Shown here: positions 31,780 through 40,922 of the stretch, in pieces
Numbering within the stretch: the first letter of the stretch is position 1
How the letters are laid out: each line of letters starts with the position of its first letter
Assembly: GCF_019458805.1 (NCBI RefSeq)
Contig: NZ_JAIBOA010000015.1
Span: 152,007-216,006 of the forward strand
From: Actinomadura parmotrematis
Lineage (GTDB): Bacteria; Actinomycetota; Actinomycetes; Streptosporangiales; Streptosporangiaceae
DNA length: 64,000 nt
Direction of reading: 5' to 3'
Notes under the pieces: model-generated
Databases searched by the model: none
Told to the model about the DNA's origin: nothing
What the model saw: only the letters and a program-made list of their open reading frames with translations
Made by a program: the position numbers and the translations under genes

Positions 31780-31862
31780 TGAACCCGCGTCGCACCTGGC
31801 GGCCGTCCTAGGACGGCCCCTCGACGCGCGGCCGTCCCCTCGGGGCGGCCGCTTCTCCTTTT
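31764..31862 (+). promoter_or_regulatory. Trp attenuator in front of trpS
   Basis: A -10 box TATGCT (31764-31769) leads to a tiny leader gene at 31776. Four mutually pairing segments follow: 1 GGCCGTCC (31801-31808), 2 GGACGGCC (31811-31818), 3 GCGGCCGTCCCC (31828-31839), 4 GGGGCGGCCGC (31842-31852). A run TTCTCCTTTT comes next. Segments 1-2, 2-3 and 3-4 can each pair, and 3-4 plus the T run is an intrinsic terminator. A ribosome stalled at the leader's Trp codon would cover segment 1, free segment 2 to pair with 3, and allow read-through into trpS. Confidence 0.8.
31776..31811 (+). CDS. Trp leader peptide (11 residues)
   Basis: The sequence is MMNPRRTWRPS. It starts 6 bases after a TATGCT box, so it is probably leaderless, and it overlaps the stop of the upstream regulator by four bases. 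The single Trp codon (31797-31799) lies directly before attenuator segment 1. A similar Trp-bearing leader controls the antibiotic-resistant auxiliary TrpRS gene in Streptomyces coelicolor (ribosome-mediated attenuation), as I recall. Confidence 0.75.
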   Translation: MMNPRRTWRPS

Positions 31863-31901
31863 CCGGCCGGGCCGCCCCCCTGTCCCGAAACGGAGAAGAC
31901 C

Positions 31902-32939
31902 ATGGACGACCTCGAAACGCGGATCGCCGCCGACCCGGCCGCGTTCCGCATCCTCACCGGCGACCGCCCGACCGGCCCGCTGCACCTCGGCCACTACTTC
32001 GGCACCCTCGCCAACCGCGTCCGGCTCCAGGACCTGGGCGTCGACACGTTCGTGCTGATCGCCGACTACCAGGTGCTGACCGACCGCGACGTCGCCGCCC
32101 GCCTGCGCGAGCACGTCCTCGGGCTGCTCGCCGACCACCTGGCCTGCGGCATCGACCCGGCCCGCTCGACGATCTTCGCGCACGGCGCGGTGCCCGCCCT
32201 GAACCAGCTCCTGCTGCCGTTCCTGTCCCTGGTCACCGACGCCGAGCTGCGCCGCAACCCGACGGTGAAGGACGAGGTGCGCGCGTCCGGGCGGACGGTC
32301 AGCGGGCTGATGCTCACCTACCCCGTCCATCAGGCCGCCGACATCCTGTTCTGCAAGGCCGACCTGGTGCCGGTCGGCCGCGACCAGCTCCCGCACCAGG
32401 AGATCACCCGGTCGGTCGCGCGCCGCTTCAACGAGCGCTACGGGCCGGTGTTCCCGGTGCCGGAGGCGCTGCTGTCGGACGCGCCGCTGCTGCTCGGCAC
32501 CGACGGCGGCAAGATGAGCAAGAGCCGCGGCAACGCCATCGCCCTGTCGGCCACCGAGGACGAGACGGCGCGCCTGCTGCGCCGCGCGAAGACCGACGCC
32601 GACCGGCACATCGCCTACGACCCCGAGCGGCGTCCCGAGGTCGCCAACCTGGTCCTGCTGACCGCCCTCTGCGAGGGCCGCGCGCCCGAGGACGTCGCCG
32701 CCGGCATCGGCGGGGCGGGCGCGGCGGCGTTGAAAAAGGCGGCGATCGACGCCGTCAACACCTTCTTCCGCCCCCTGCGCGCCCGCCGCGCCGAGTTCGC
32801 CGCCGACCCCGGCGAGCTGCTGCGCGTCCTCGCCGCGGGCAACGCCCGCGCCAACGAGGTCGCGGACGCCACCCTCGCCGAGGTCCGCGCCGCCATGGGC
32901 ATGGACTACGCGGTGCCGGACTCCGCGGGCGCGCCCTGA
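31902..32939 (+). CDS. trpS: Tryptophanyl-tRNA synthetase (probably the inducible, auxiliary form)
   Basis: This 345-residue class I synthetase has the HIGH-type motif GPLHLGHYFG at 25-34 and KMSKS at 204-208. It charges tRNA-Trp. The apparent Trp attenuator in front and the location away from central trp genes suggest a second, stress-inducible copy, like the indolmycin-resistant TrpRS1 of Streptomyces. Resistance itself cannot be read from the sequence. Its 3' end overlaps the convergent MFS gene by 34 bases. Confidence 0.93.
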   Translation: MDDLETRIAADPAAFRILTGDRPTGPLHLGHYFGTLANRVRLQDLGVDTFVLIADYQVLTDRDVAARLREHVLGLLADHLACGIDPARSTIFAHGAVPALNQLLLPFLSLVTDAELRRNPTVKDEVRASGRTVSGLMLTYPVHQAADILFCKADLVPVGRDQLPHQEITRSVARRFNERYGPVFPVPEALLSDAPLLLGTDGGKMSKSRGNAIALSATEDETARLLRRAKTDADRHIAYDPERRPEVANLVLLTALCEGRAPEDVAAGIGGAGAAALKKAAIDAVNTFFRPLRARRAEFAADPGELLRVLAAGNARANEVADATLAEVRAAMGMDYAVPDSAGAP

Positions 32940-34315
32940 CGGGCCGCCTCCGGCCGCGCGGCGGGGGCGCGGCCGGGCACGGGCAGCAGGGGGACGAGGG
33001 CGGCGGCGAGCGCGGCGAGGCCCGTCACCGCCCACAGGGCGCCCTCGGCGGCGCGCACGACCGGTCCGAGCGCGAAGAACAGCGTGCCGATGCCCGCGAC
33101 GCCGAGGGCGCCCGAGAACTGCTGCGCCGTCGACAGGACGCCGGACGCGCCGCCCGCCCGCGCCGGCTCCACGCCCGCCAGCACCGCGCCGATGACGGCG
33201 GGCAGCAGCAGGCCCGACCCGGCGCCGAGCGGCAGCAGCGACAGCGCGAGGACCGGCGCCGTCACCGACGCGCCCGCGACGTGCAGCTCCAGCGCCGGTA
33301 GCAGGGTGCTGAGCGCCGACAGGACCGCGCCGGTGACCATCACCGCGCGCGGGGCGCGGGCGAGCAGCGGGCGGGCCGCCAGCGACGCGACCATCGTCGT
33401 CAGCGCCATCGGCCCGTAAGTCAGCCCGGCCTGCAACGGCGTCCGGTGCAGGCCCGTCTGCAGCAGCAGCGTCACGACCAGGTTCAGCGCGCCGAACGCC
33501 GCCATGAACGCCACGTTGATCGCCAGCCCGACGCTGAAGGCGCGCGACCGGAACAGCGCGAGGTCCAGCAGCGGCGCGGGCCGCCGCCGCTCCCACCACA
33601 GCGTCGCGGCGAGGACCGGGACGGACGCGGCGAGGCACGCCCGGATCCACACCGGCCAGCCCTCGGAGCGGCCGAGGACGAGCGGGACGAGCAGCAGCGC
33701 GAGCCCGCCCGATAGGCCCGCCGCGCCGAGCACGTCCAGCCGGGCGCGCGGCCCGCCGCCCGGCGGCAGCACGCGGACGGCGAGCGCCGCCGCCGCGAGC
33801 CCGACCGGCACGTTCACCAGGAAGATCGGCCGCCACCCCCACGCGTCCACGACGGCGCCGCCGGCCACCTGCCCGAGCACCCCGCCGCCGCCGAGGACGG
33901 CGCCGTACCAGGCCATGCCGCGCGGCCGGTCGGCCGCCGGGAGCACGGCGGTGATGAGCGCGAGCACCTGCGGCACCATCGCGGCGGCGGTGAGGCCCTG
34001 CAGCAGCCGCCCGGCGACGAGCCACCCGGCCGTCGGCGCGAGCCCGCAGAGCAGCGAGGCGAGCGCGAACGCGGCCATGCCGAGCGCGAACAGCCGCCGG
34101 TGCCCGTACAGGTCGCCGAGCCGGCCGCCGGTGACCAGCCCGGAGGCGTAGGTGAAGGCGTACCCGGCGACGATCAGCTCCAGCGCGGCGGGCCCGGCGC
34201 CGAGGTCGTGCCGGAAGGACGGGGTCGCGACGTTGACGACCATGAAGTCGAACGAGGCCATGAACGTCGCCGCCAGGATCACCGGGAGCGGTGCAAGGGA
34301 TCTCATGCGGTCCAC
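32906..34315 (-). CDS. MFS efflux transporter, DHA2 family
   Basis: This protein of about 469 residues has some 14 helices. The N-terminal ATFMASFDFMVVNVATPSF and TGGRLGDLYGHRRLF (motif A) are typical of EmrB/QacA drug pumps. The ATG at 34315 or an in-frame ATG three codons later could be the start. It is the second DHA2 pump in the window. It lies divergent from the LuxR-type ATPase regulator. No TetR or MarR gene directly faces it. Confidence 0.88.
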   Translation of the reverse strand: MDRMRSLAPLPVILAATFMASFDFMVVNVATPSFRHDLGAGPAALELIVAGYAFTYASGLVTGGRLGDLYGHRRLFALGMAAFALASLLCGLAPTAGWLVAGRLLQGLTAAAMVPQVLALITAVLPAADRPRGMAWYGAVLGGGGVLGQVAGGAVVDAWGWRPIFLVNVPVGLAAAALAVRVLPPGGGPRARLDVLGAAGLSGGLALLLVPLVLGRSEGWPVWIRACLAASVPVLAATLWWERRRPAPLLDLALFRSRAFSVGLAINVAFMAAFGALNLVVTLLLQTGLHRTPLQAGLTYGPMALTTMVASLAARPLLARAPRAVMVTGAVLSALSTLLPALELHVAGASVTAPVLALSLLPLGAGSGLLLPAVIGAVLAGVEPARAGGASGVLSTAQQFSGALGVAGIGTLFFALGPVVRAAEGALWAVTGLAALAAALVPLLPVPGRAPAARPEAARQGAPAESGTA

Positions 34316-34415
34316 GCTCGTCGGCCGAGCACCCGCGCCGCATCGGGAGGAATACTGAGCCGGGGGGCGCGGCTTCTTCAGATTCCCGGCCCGTGGTGTT
34401 CAGGGAGGTGCGGCG

Positions 34416-37022
34416 GTGGTCTTCGCCGGTCGCGCGGACGAGCTCGCCGCGCTGCGCCGGGCCCACCGGGACGCGCCCGGCGTGGTGCTGGTCGAGGGCG
34501 AGGCCGGGATCGGCAAGTCCCGCCTGGTCGCCGAGTTCGCGGCGGGCCTGGACGGCGTCCCGGTCGTGGAGGGCGGCTGCGTCGCCGCCGGTGCGGGCGA
34601 GCTGCCCTACGGCCCGTTCGTCGCGGTGCTGCGCGCCGTCGTCCGCGATCTCGGCGCCGAGCGCGCCGGGGCGCTGCTGCCCGGCGCGGGACGCCGCGGC
34701 CTCGCGCACTGGCTGCCCGCCCTCGGCGAGCCGGACGGCGCCCCCGATCCCGGGAGCGGCCGGGTGCGGCTGTTCGAGGACGTCCTCGCGCTGGTCGAGG
34801 CGCGCCCGCAGGTCGTCGTCCTGGAGGACCTGCACTGGGCGGACCCCTCCAGCCGCGACCTGCTCGCCTTCCTGGCCCGCAACGTGTCCCGCCCCGGCGT
34901 CCTGCTGGCCTGCACCTTCCGCACCGGCGACCTGCCCGACGGCCATCCGACGCGCGCGCTCGTCGCGGGCCTCGCCCGCCTGCCGCGCGTGCGGCGCGTC
35001 CCGCTCGCCCCGCTCGGGCGCCGCGACCTCGCCGCGATGCTCGGCGGCCGCGCGGACGGCCGGCTCGGCGAGATCCACCGGCGCAGCGAGGGCAACCCGC
35101 TGTTCGCCGAAGCCCTGCTGGACGCCCCGGACGGCACCCCCGCCGAGCTGCGGGACCTGCTGCTCGCGGGCTACCGCGAGCTGCCCGCCGCGTCCCGCCG
35201 GGCGCTGCGCGGCGCGTCCGTCGCGGGCCAGCGCATCGAGCGGCCGCTGCTCGCCGCGATCGGCTGCCTGGACGAGGAGGACCTGCGCCCGGCGGTCGCG
35301 CGCGGGCTGCTGCTGGTCGAGCGCGACGGCTACCGGTTCCGGCACGCGCTGCTCCGGCAGGCCGTCTACGAGGACCTGCTGCCCGGCGAGCGCGCGCGCC
35401 TGCACGCCGAGTTCGCCGCCGCCGCGCCCGATCCGGCCGCCCGCGCCACGCACTGGCACGCGGCGGGCGAGCGGCAGCGCGCGTTCGACGCGGCGTGGGA
35501 GGCGGCGGGCGCCGCCGCCGAGGTCTTCGCCCACCACGAGCGGCTGCGGTTCCTGGAGCGCGTCCTCGACCTGTGGGACGAGGTCCCGGCGACCGTCCCG
35601 GACGTCGACCGCGCGGACGTGCTGGCGCTCGCGGCGTCGGCGTGCCTGTCGGCGGGCGAGGCGGTGAAGGGCGTCCGGTACGCGAGCGAGGCCCTCGCCC
35701 TCTGCGGGGAGGACGGCGGCGAGCGCGCCGCCGTCCTGCTGAAGGAGCGCAGCGCGCTGCGGCACCGCCTGGGCGAGGACGCCCTGGACGACCTGCGCCG
35801 CAGCCTCGCCCTCGCGCCCGCGGGCGGCGGCCTGCGGGAGCGCGTCACCGCGACGCTGGCGAACCGGCTGTTCCTGCTCGGCCGCTTCGCCGAGGCGCGC
35901 CGCCACGCCGAGGCCGCGCTCACCTCCGCCGAGGACGGCGTCCGCGCGTGGGCGCTGCTCACCATCGGCTCGATCGACGCGCTGGAGGGCGACGCCGAGA
36001 CGGGCCGGGCGCGCTGCGTCGAGGCCCGGCGCCTCGCCCTGGACGGCGGCGCGGAACACGGCCCGCTCGTCATCGCCTCGCTCGCCGAGGCCGACGTGCT
36101 GCTCGGCGCGGGCCGCTACACCGAGGCCCTGGACGCCGTCGGCGACGGCCTCGCCACCGCCCGCCGCATCGGCCTCGCCCGCGACCAGGGCGCGGGCCTG
36201 GCCGCCAAGACCGCCGACGCGCTCATCGCGCTCGGCCGCTGGGACGAGGCGCGCGCCCTGCTGGACGAGGCCCTGGACGTCGAGCCGCCGCCGCTGTTCG
36301 CCGCCATCGCGCAGATCGGCCTCGGCACGATCGCGCTGGCGCGGGGCCGCCCGGACGAGGCGGGCGCCGCCGCCGACGCGGCCCGCGCCGTGCTCGGCGC
36401 CGGCTACCCCGGCGCGATGTTCCGGCTGCCGCTCTACGAGCTGCGCTGCCGCCTCGCGCTCGCCGCCGGCGACGCCGAGGGCGCCGCCGCCATCTGGCGG
36501 GAGGCCCCCGTCGACACCGCGATCCCGCGCTTCTCCTGGCCGCTCGCCGCCGTCGGCGCGCTGCTCCCGGTGGACGCCGCCGCGCTCGCGGACGCGCTGC
36601 CCGTCCACGGCCCGGTGGACGCCGCGCACCGCGCCACCTACCGCGCCGAGACCGGGCGGGGCCCCTGGGCGGACGCGATCGGCGCGTGGCGGGACCTGCG
36701 GCAGCCCTACCAGGTCGCGCAGGCGCTCGCCCGCAGCGGCGGGCCCCGCGAGCGCGCCGAGGCGGCCGAGATCGCCGAGCGGCTCGGCGCCGCGCTTCCC
36801 GCGCCGCCCGCGCACGGCGGCCCGTCCGGGCTCACCCGCCGCGAGGCCGAGGTGCTGCGGCTCGTCGCCGAGGGCCTGTCGAACCGGCAGGTCGGCGAGC
36901 GGCTGTTCATCTCCGGGCGGACGGCGGGCGTGCACGTGTCCAACATCCTCGCCAAGCTGGACGTGGCGTCCCGCACCGAGGCGGCGGCCGTCGCGCACCG
37001 GCTCGGCCTCCTCGCCGAGTAG
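34416..37022 (+). CDS. LuxR-family AAA/ATPase regulator (LAL type)
   Basis: This 868-residue protein starts with GTG behind a GGGAGG site. An N-terminal AAA ATPase has Walker A GEAGIGKS (28-35) and Walker B VVVLEDLHWAD (about 132-142). A long helical, TPR-like middle follows (about 380-780). The C-terminal LuxR helix-turn-helix (about 805-865, LTRREAEVLRLVAEGLSNRQVGERL in part) binds DNA. LAL proteins often activate antibiotic clusters or sugar use, but no such cluster is next to it. Its stop lies at the operator of the TetR gene downstream. Confidence 0.9.
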   Translation: MVFAGRADELAALRRAHRDAPGVVLVEGEAGIGKSRLVAEFAAGLDGVPVVEGGCVAAGAGELPYGPFVAVLRAVVRDLGAERAGALLPGAGRRGLAHWLPALGEPDGAPDPGSGRVRLFEDVLALVEARPQVVVLEDLHWADPSSRDLLAFLARNVSRPGVLLACTFRTGDLPDGHPTRALVAGLARLPRVRRVPLAPLGRRDLAAMLGGRADGRLGEIHRRSEGNPLFAEALLDAPDGTPAELRDLLLAGYRELPAASRRALRGASVAGQRIERPLLAAIGCLDEEDLRPAVARGLLLVERDGYRFRHALLRQAVYEDLLPGERARLHAEFAAAAPDPAARATHWHAAGERQRAFDAAWEAAGAAAEVFAHHERLRFLERVLDLWDEVPATVPDVDRADVLALAASACLSAGEAVKGVRYASEALALCGEDGGERAAVLLKERSALRHRLGEDALDDLRRSLALAPAGGGLRERVTATLANRLFLLGRFAEARRHAEAALTSAEDGVRAWALLTIGSIDALEGDAETGRARCVEARRLALDGGAEHGPLVIASLAEADVLLGAGRYTEALDAVGDGLATARRIGLARDQGAGLAAKTADALIALGRWDEARALLDEALDVEPPPLFAAIAQIGLGTIALARGRPDEAGAAADAARAVLGAGYPGAMFRLPLYELRCRLALAAGDAEGAAAIWREAPVDTAIPRFSWPLAAVGALLPVDAAALADALPVHGPVDAAHRATYRAETGRGPWADAIGAWRDLRQPYQVAQALARSGGPRERAEAAEIAERLGAALPAPPAHGGPSGLTRREAEVLRLVAEGLSNRQVGERLFISGRTAGVHVSNILAKLDVASRTEAAAVAHRLGLLAE

Positions 37023-37039
37023 AACGGAATTATCCGTTC
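37022..37039. promoter_or_regulatory. TetR autoregulatory operator GAACGGA-ATTA-TCCGTTC
   Basis: This perfect 18-base palindrome overlaps the stop of the LAL gene and ends 3 bases before the TATGCT box (37043-37048) of the TetR gene. The start codon is 6 bases after that box. Confidence 0.65.
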
Positions 37040-37054
37040 CGGTATGCTGGGATC

Positions 37055-37708
37055 ATGGAGAGCACCGCGGGACCGCCGCTCAGCGGCCGCCGCGCGCAGG
37101 CGGCGCGCAACGACGAGCTGATCCGCGAGGCCGCGCGGGCGGTCTTCACCGCCGACCCCGGCGCGCCCATCGCGGCCGTCGCCGAGCGCGCCGGCGTCGG
37201 CATCAGCGCCCTGTACCGGCGGTACGGGAGCAAGGAGGGCCTCCTCCAGCACCTCGCCGACGACGGCATGGACCGCTACCTCGCGCAGGTCGAGGGCGCC
37301 CTCGCCGCCACCGAGGGCGCGGGCGCCGCCGCCCTGCGGGACGCCCTCGCGGCGTTCCTGCACCGCTGCCTCGACCTGGGCGCCGGTGCGATCACCATGC
37401 GGCTCGCCGGGGAGTTCCCGGTCACCGCGGAGATGAGCGCCAAGGGCCGCCGCATCCACGCCGCCACGCGGGAGCTCCTCGACCGCGCCAAGGCGGCGGG
37501 CGTCCTCCGCCCCGATGTCGAGGTCGGCGACGTCTCGGTGATCCTGGAGTACCTGCACACCGTCCGCATCGGCGACGACGAGCGGATGGGCGTCCTCCAG
37601 CACCGCTACCTCGCGCTGATGCTGGACGGGCTGGCCCGCACCGGCGCCGGGCCGCTGCCCGGCCCCGCCCCCGACTGGCAGGAGCTGCGCGACCGCTATG
37701 ACGGCTGA
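37055..37708 (+). CDS. TetR-family regulator
   Basis: This 217-residue protein has the helix-turn-helix at about 15-65 (IAAVAERAGVGISALYRRYGSKEGLLQ). The C-terminal domain has the GEFPVTAEMSAKGRRIHAATR segment seen in SbtR-like TetR regulators. The leaderless start at 37055 is supported by a -10 box 6 bases upstream. It overlaps the AlkZ-like gene by 11 bases, so the two are probably coregulated. Confidence 0.85.
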   Translation: MESTAGPPLSGRRAQAARNDELIREAARAVFTADPGAPIAAVAERAGVGISALYRRYGSKEGLLQHLADDGMDRYLAQVEGALAATEGAGAAALRDALAAFLHRCLDLGAGAITMRLAGEFPVTAEMSAKGRRIHAATRELLDRAKAAGVLRPDVEVGDVSVILEYLHTVRIGDDERMGVLQHRYLALMLDGLARTGAGPLPGPAPDWQELRDRYDG

Positions 37709-38792
37709 CGTCCTGGACCGCCGCGCGCTGAACCGCGCCCTGCTGGCCCGCCAGATGCTCCTGGAACGCCGCGCCCTGCCCGCCCTCGACGCCGTCGAGC
37801 GCCTCGCGGGCATGCAGAGCCAGGCCCCGAACCCGCCCTACGTCGGCCTCTGGACGCGGCTGGCGGGCTTCGACTTCGCCGAGCTCGCCGAGCTGCTGAC
37901 GAGCCGCCGCGCCGTCCGCGTGCTGCTGATGCGCGGCACGATCCACCTGGTCAGCGCCCGCGACGCGGTCCTGCTGCGGCCGCTCGTGCAGCCGATCATG
38001 GACCGGCACGTCGCCGCCTTCCGCCTCCCCGACCTGGACGCCGTCCTCGCGCACGGCGCCGAGCTGCTCGCCGCCGCGCCGTACTCGGCGAAGGAGCTGC
38101 GGGCGCTGCTCGCCGAGAAGTGGCCGGACGAGGACCCCGAGACGCTCGCCCGCGCCGTCCACTACGGCCTGCCGCTCGTCCAGGTGCCGCCGCGCGGCGT
38201 GTGGGGCAAGGGCGGCCTCGCCCGGCACACCGTCCTCGGCGGCTGGCTCGCGGACGACCCCGAGGCGCTCGCGACCGAGCCCGACGCCGAGGAGATGGTG
38301 CTCCGCTACCTCGCCGCGTTCGGGCCCGCGTCCGTCCGCGACGCCCAGCAGTGGTCGGGCCTCACCCGCCTGAACGCGGTGTTCGAGCGGCTCGCCGGCC
38401 GGCTCGTCCGGTTCCGCGACGAGGAGGGCCGCGTCCTGTACGACCTGCCGGACGCGCCGCGCCCCGGCGGCGACGTCCCCGCGCCCGTCCGGCTCGTGCC
38501 CGACTTCGACAACCTGACGCTCTCGCACGCCGACCGCGCCCGGATCCTCAGCGAGCCCGATCGCAAGCGGCTGTTCACCGTCAACGGGATCATCCGCGCG
38601 GCGCTGCTGGTCGACGGGTTCGTGCACGGCCAGTGGAAGATGGAGGCGGCGCGCGGCAAGGCGTCCGTGCGGATCGAGCCGTACCGGCCGCTTCCCGCAG
38701 GTGTTGCCGCCGAGGCGGAGGACGAGGCCCGGCGGCTGCTGGCGGCGGCCCATCCGGAAGCCGTCCACAGCGTGGAAATCGCCGACGTGTGA
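37698..38792 (+). CDS. Winged-helix DNA glycosylase-like protein (AlkZ/YcaQ family)
   Basis: This 364-residue HTH_42-family protein has the AlkZ catalytic signature QxQ in GMQSQAPNPPYVGLW (Gln40 and Gln42), and later the FGPASVRDAQQWSGL winged-helix segment. Streptomyces AlkZ unhooks azinomycin crosslinks, and E. coli YcaQ (AlkX) repairs mustard crosslinks; many homologues have unproven substrates. It is translationally coupled to an autoregulated TetR gene, which would suit inducible repair. It ends one base before the convergent CGNR gene. Confidence 0.75.
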   Translation: MTADVLDRRALNRALLARQMLLERRALPALDAVERLAGMQSQAPNPPYVGLWTRLAGFDFAELAELLTSRRAVRVLLMRGTIHLVSARDAVLLRPLVQPIMDRHVAAFRLPDLDAVLAHGAELLAAAPYSAKELRALLAEKWPDEDPETLARAVHYGLPLVQVPPRGVWGKGGLARHTVLGGWLADDPEALATEPDAEEMVLRYLAAFGPASVRDAQQWSGLTRLNAVFERLAGRLVRFRDEEGRVLYDLPDAPRPGGDVPAPVRLVPDFDNLTLSHADRARILSEPDRKRLFTVNGIIRAALLVDGFVHGQWKMEAARGKASVRIEPYRPLPAGVAAEAEDEARRLLAAAHPEAVHSVEIADV

Positions 38793-38793
38793 C

Positions 38794-39324
38794 TCAGGGC
38801 TGCTCCTGGCGGCGCCGGTAGGCGGCCGATTTCGCCTTGTTGCCGCACGCCGCCATGCCGCACCAGCGACGCCGTCCGGCGTGCGAGACGTCCAGGAACA
38901 GGCGGCTGCAATCGGGGTGCGCGCACTCGCGGACGCGCGCGGCGTGCGGGCCGCCGAACAGGTCGATCGCGTCGCGCGCGAGCGTCGACAGCACCGCGTC
39001 CAAGCCGCCCGAGCGGTACACCGTCCCGTCCACGAGGCGCGGCACGAGCGGCGGGCGGGACGCCGCCGCGTTCAGCGCCGCCACGTCGTCCGGGGCGGGC
39101 GCGCCCGCCGGATGCCCGATGCGGTAGACGGCCTCGCGGAGCGCGCGGGCGCGCCGCAGCCCGCCGGCGTCCACCTCGACGGGCGCCTCGCAGAGGCCCG
39201 AGGCGGCGATCCAGGCGCCCAGGTCGGCGGGGGTGCGGAGGGTCTCGACGGGCTGCTCGCGGTGGCGGACCCGGAGCGTCGTCGTGAGGTCCAGGCACGG
39301 CCGGCCGCTGAGGAAGGCGTCCAC
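38794..39324 (-). CDS. CGNR zinc-finger / ABATE domain transcription factor
   Basis: This 176-residue protein starts with GTG right at the domain (DAFLSGRPCLDLTTTLRVRH). The N-terminal ABATE domain is a stress-induced ligand domain. The C-terminal CGNR finger holds CAHPDCSRLFLD and WCGMAACGNKAKSAAYRRR, with four Cys for zinc. It is likely a stress-responsive DNA-binding regulator. A possible -10 box TATGGT lies just upstream. It is divergent from an MFS gene. Confidence 0.8.
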   Translation of the reverse strand: MDAFLSGRPCLDLTTTLRVRHREQPVETLRTPADLGAWIAASGLCEAPVEVDAGGLRRARALREAVYRIGHPAGAPAPDDVAALNAAASRPPLVPRLVDGTVYRSGGLDAVLSTLARDAIDLFGGPHAARVRECAHPDCSRLFLDVSHAGRRRWCGMAACGNKAKSAAYRRRQEQP

Positions 39325-39399
39325 GTCACCATATTGACCGGTGACGCCGGGCCGGGCAAGGTGGAGTAACCCCACTGTCCGGTGACGGGAGAGCCCCCC

Positions 39400-40614
39400 A
39401 TGCGTCCGCCCGCCGTACCGCTCCGCTACCTCGCCACCGCCGTGCTGGTGCGCGGCGCCGACGGCGGCGCGGCCGTCGGCCTCGTCCTGCTCGCGCTGGA
39501 GCACGGCGGGGCGCTGTCCGGCGGCCTGCTCGCGGCGGCGCTGAGCGCCCCGCACCTCGCCGGACCCTGGCTCGCGGCGCGCCTGGACCGCGCCCGCGAC
39601 GGCCGCCGCCTGCTCGCCGCGTCCTACCTGCTCTACGGGACGGCGCTCGCCGCCGGGGCGCTCACCGTCGGGCGGCTGCCGGTGGCGCTCGCCGCCGTGG
39701 CCGTCGCGGGCGCCTGCGGACCGCTGCTGACCGGCGGCCTCAGCAGCCGCCTCGCGGGCGTTTCCAGCGCCCGCGCGCAGGGCTGGGACGCGCTCACCTA
39801 CGGCATCGGCGGGACGGCCGGGCCCGCCCTGGTCGCGGGCCTCGCGGCCCTCGCCGGGCCGCTCGCGGCGGTGCTCGCGCTGAGCGCGGCGGCCGTCGTC
39901 GCCTCGGTTCTCGCGCTCAGCCTGCCGCCCGTCCCCGCGCCCGTCCCGGCGAGGGACGGGACGGGCGGGACGTGGAGCGGGGTGCGCGTCCTGGCGGCGC
40001 CCGGCCCGCTCCGCCGCGTCACCGTCCTCACCCTGCTGACGGCGGTGCAGCTCGGCGCGATGCCGGTGATCGCGGGCCTGCTCGGCCCGCACCTGGCGGG
40101 CCGTCCGGGCGCGGCGGGCGCGCTGACCGTCGCCTACGGCGCGGGCAACCTCGCCGGGGGACTGCTCGTCACGGCCGTCCCGCTGCGCGGCGACCCCGAG
40201 CGCGCCGCGCTGCGGCTGTTCACCGTCCTCGGCGCCGTCACCGCCGCGTGCGCGCTCGCGCCGTCGCTCGGCTGGGCGCTCGCGGGCTTCGCGCTGGTCG
40301 GCGCGGGCAACGCCGCCTCGTTCACCGCGACGCTCGCCGCGCGGGCCGCCTACGCGCCGCCCGCCGCCCGCGCGCAGGTGTTCGTGACGAGCGCCGGCCT
40401 CAAGGTCGCGGTCTCGGCGGCGGGCGCCGCGCTCGCGGGCACGGCCGCCGGCCTCGGCGGCGCCGCGCTCCTGCTGGCGGCCGCGGCCCTCGCGGGCGCC
40501 GCCGTCCTCCTCGCCCTCGCCGACCGCGCGCTCACCAGCGAGCCCGCGATATCGCGAGATCTTGACCCGGGGCGGCGCGGGCGGCGGGCCGCCGCGGGAA
40601 GGAGCGGAACATGA
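39400..40614 (+). CDS. MFS transporter
   Basis: This 404-residue protein has about 12 helices. It starts MRPPAVPLRYLATAVLVRG; the ATG at 39400 follows a GGGAGA site. Loops are short and Ala/Gly-rich, and the central loop PPVPAPVPARDGTGGTW separates two six-helix halves. The substrate is unknown. Its stop overlaps the next start (ATGA), and it may be regulated by the divergent CGNR protein. Confidence 0.8.
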   Translation: MRPPAVPLRYLATAVLVRGADGGAAVGLVLLALEHGGALSGGLLAAALSAPHLAGPWLAARLDRARDGRRLLAASYLLYGTALAAGALTVGRLPVALAAVAVAGACGPLLTGGLSSRLAGVSSARAQGWDALTYGIGGTAGPALVAGLAALAGPLAAVLALSAAAVVASVLALSLPPVPAPVPARDGTGGTWSGVRVLAAPGPLRRVTVLTLLTAVQLGAMPVIAGLLGPHLAGRPGAAGALTVAYGAGNLAGGLLVTAVPLRGDPERAALRLFTVLGAVTAACALAPSLGWALAGFALVGAGNAASFTATLAARAAYAPPAARAQVFVTSAGLKVAVSAAGAALAGTAAGLGGAALLLAAAALAGAAVLLALADRALTSEPAISRDLDPGRRGRRAAAGRSGT

Positions 40615-40922
40615 CGACACCGAGCGACCCCGCCGTCCGGGCCCTCGTCGCGGCGATCAACGCCGGCGACCGGGACGCCTTCCTCGCCGTGCTGACGCCC
40701 GACGCCACGCTCTCCGACGACGGCACCGACCGCGACCTCGGCGACTGGATCGACCGGGAGATCTTCGACGCGCACGGCCGGTTCGCGCTCCTCGGCGAGC
40801 GCGCCGACGGCCTCGCCCTGACCGCCCGCTTCCGCAACGACACCTGGGGCGAGATGCGCACCGCCTGGCGCTTCACCCGGTCCGGCGACAAGATCAGCCG
40901 GATCGAGACCGGGCAGGCGTGA
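40611..40922 (+). CDS. NTF2/SnoaL-like small protein
   Basis: This 103-residue protein has the cone-shaped NTF2 fold pattern: VRALVAAINAGDRDAFLAVLTPDATLSDDGTDRDLGDWIDREI (spaced helices and strand) and the C-terminal WRFTRSGDKISRIETGQA. Such proteins bind or isomerise small molecules. It is coupled to the MFS gene by ATGA. Confidence 0.75.
   Translation: MTTPSDPAVRALVAAINAGDRDAFLAVLTPDATLSDDGTDRDLGDWIDREIFDAHGRFALLGERADGLALTARFRNDTWGEMRTAWRFTRSGDKISRIETGQA

Noticed and set aside
31671..36998. Minus-strand frame open for 1775 codons
   Set aside because: It lies antisense to trpS, the LAL regulator and part of an MFS gene, has Arg/Gly/Ala-only composition, and results from high GC at third positions.
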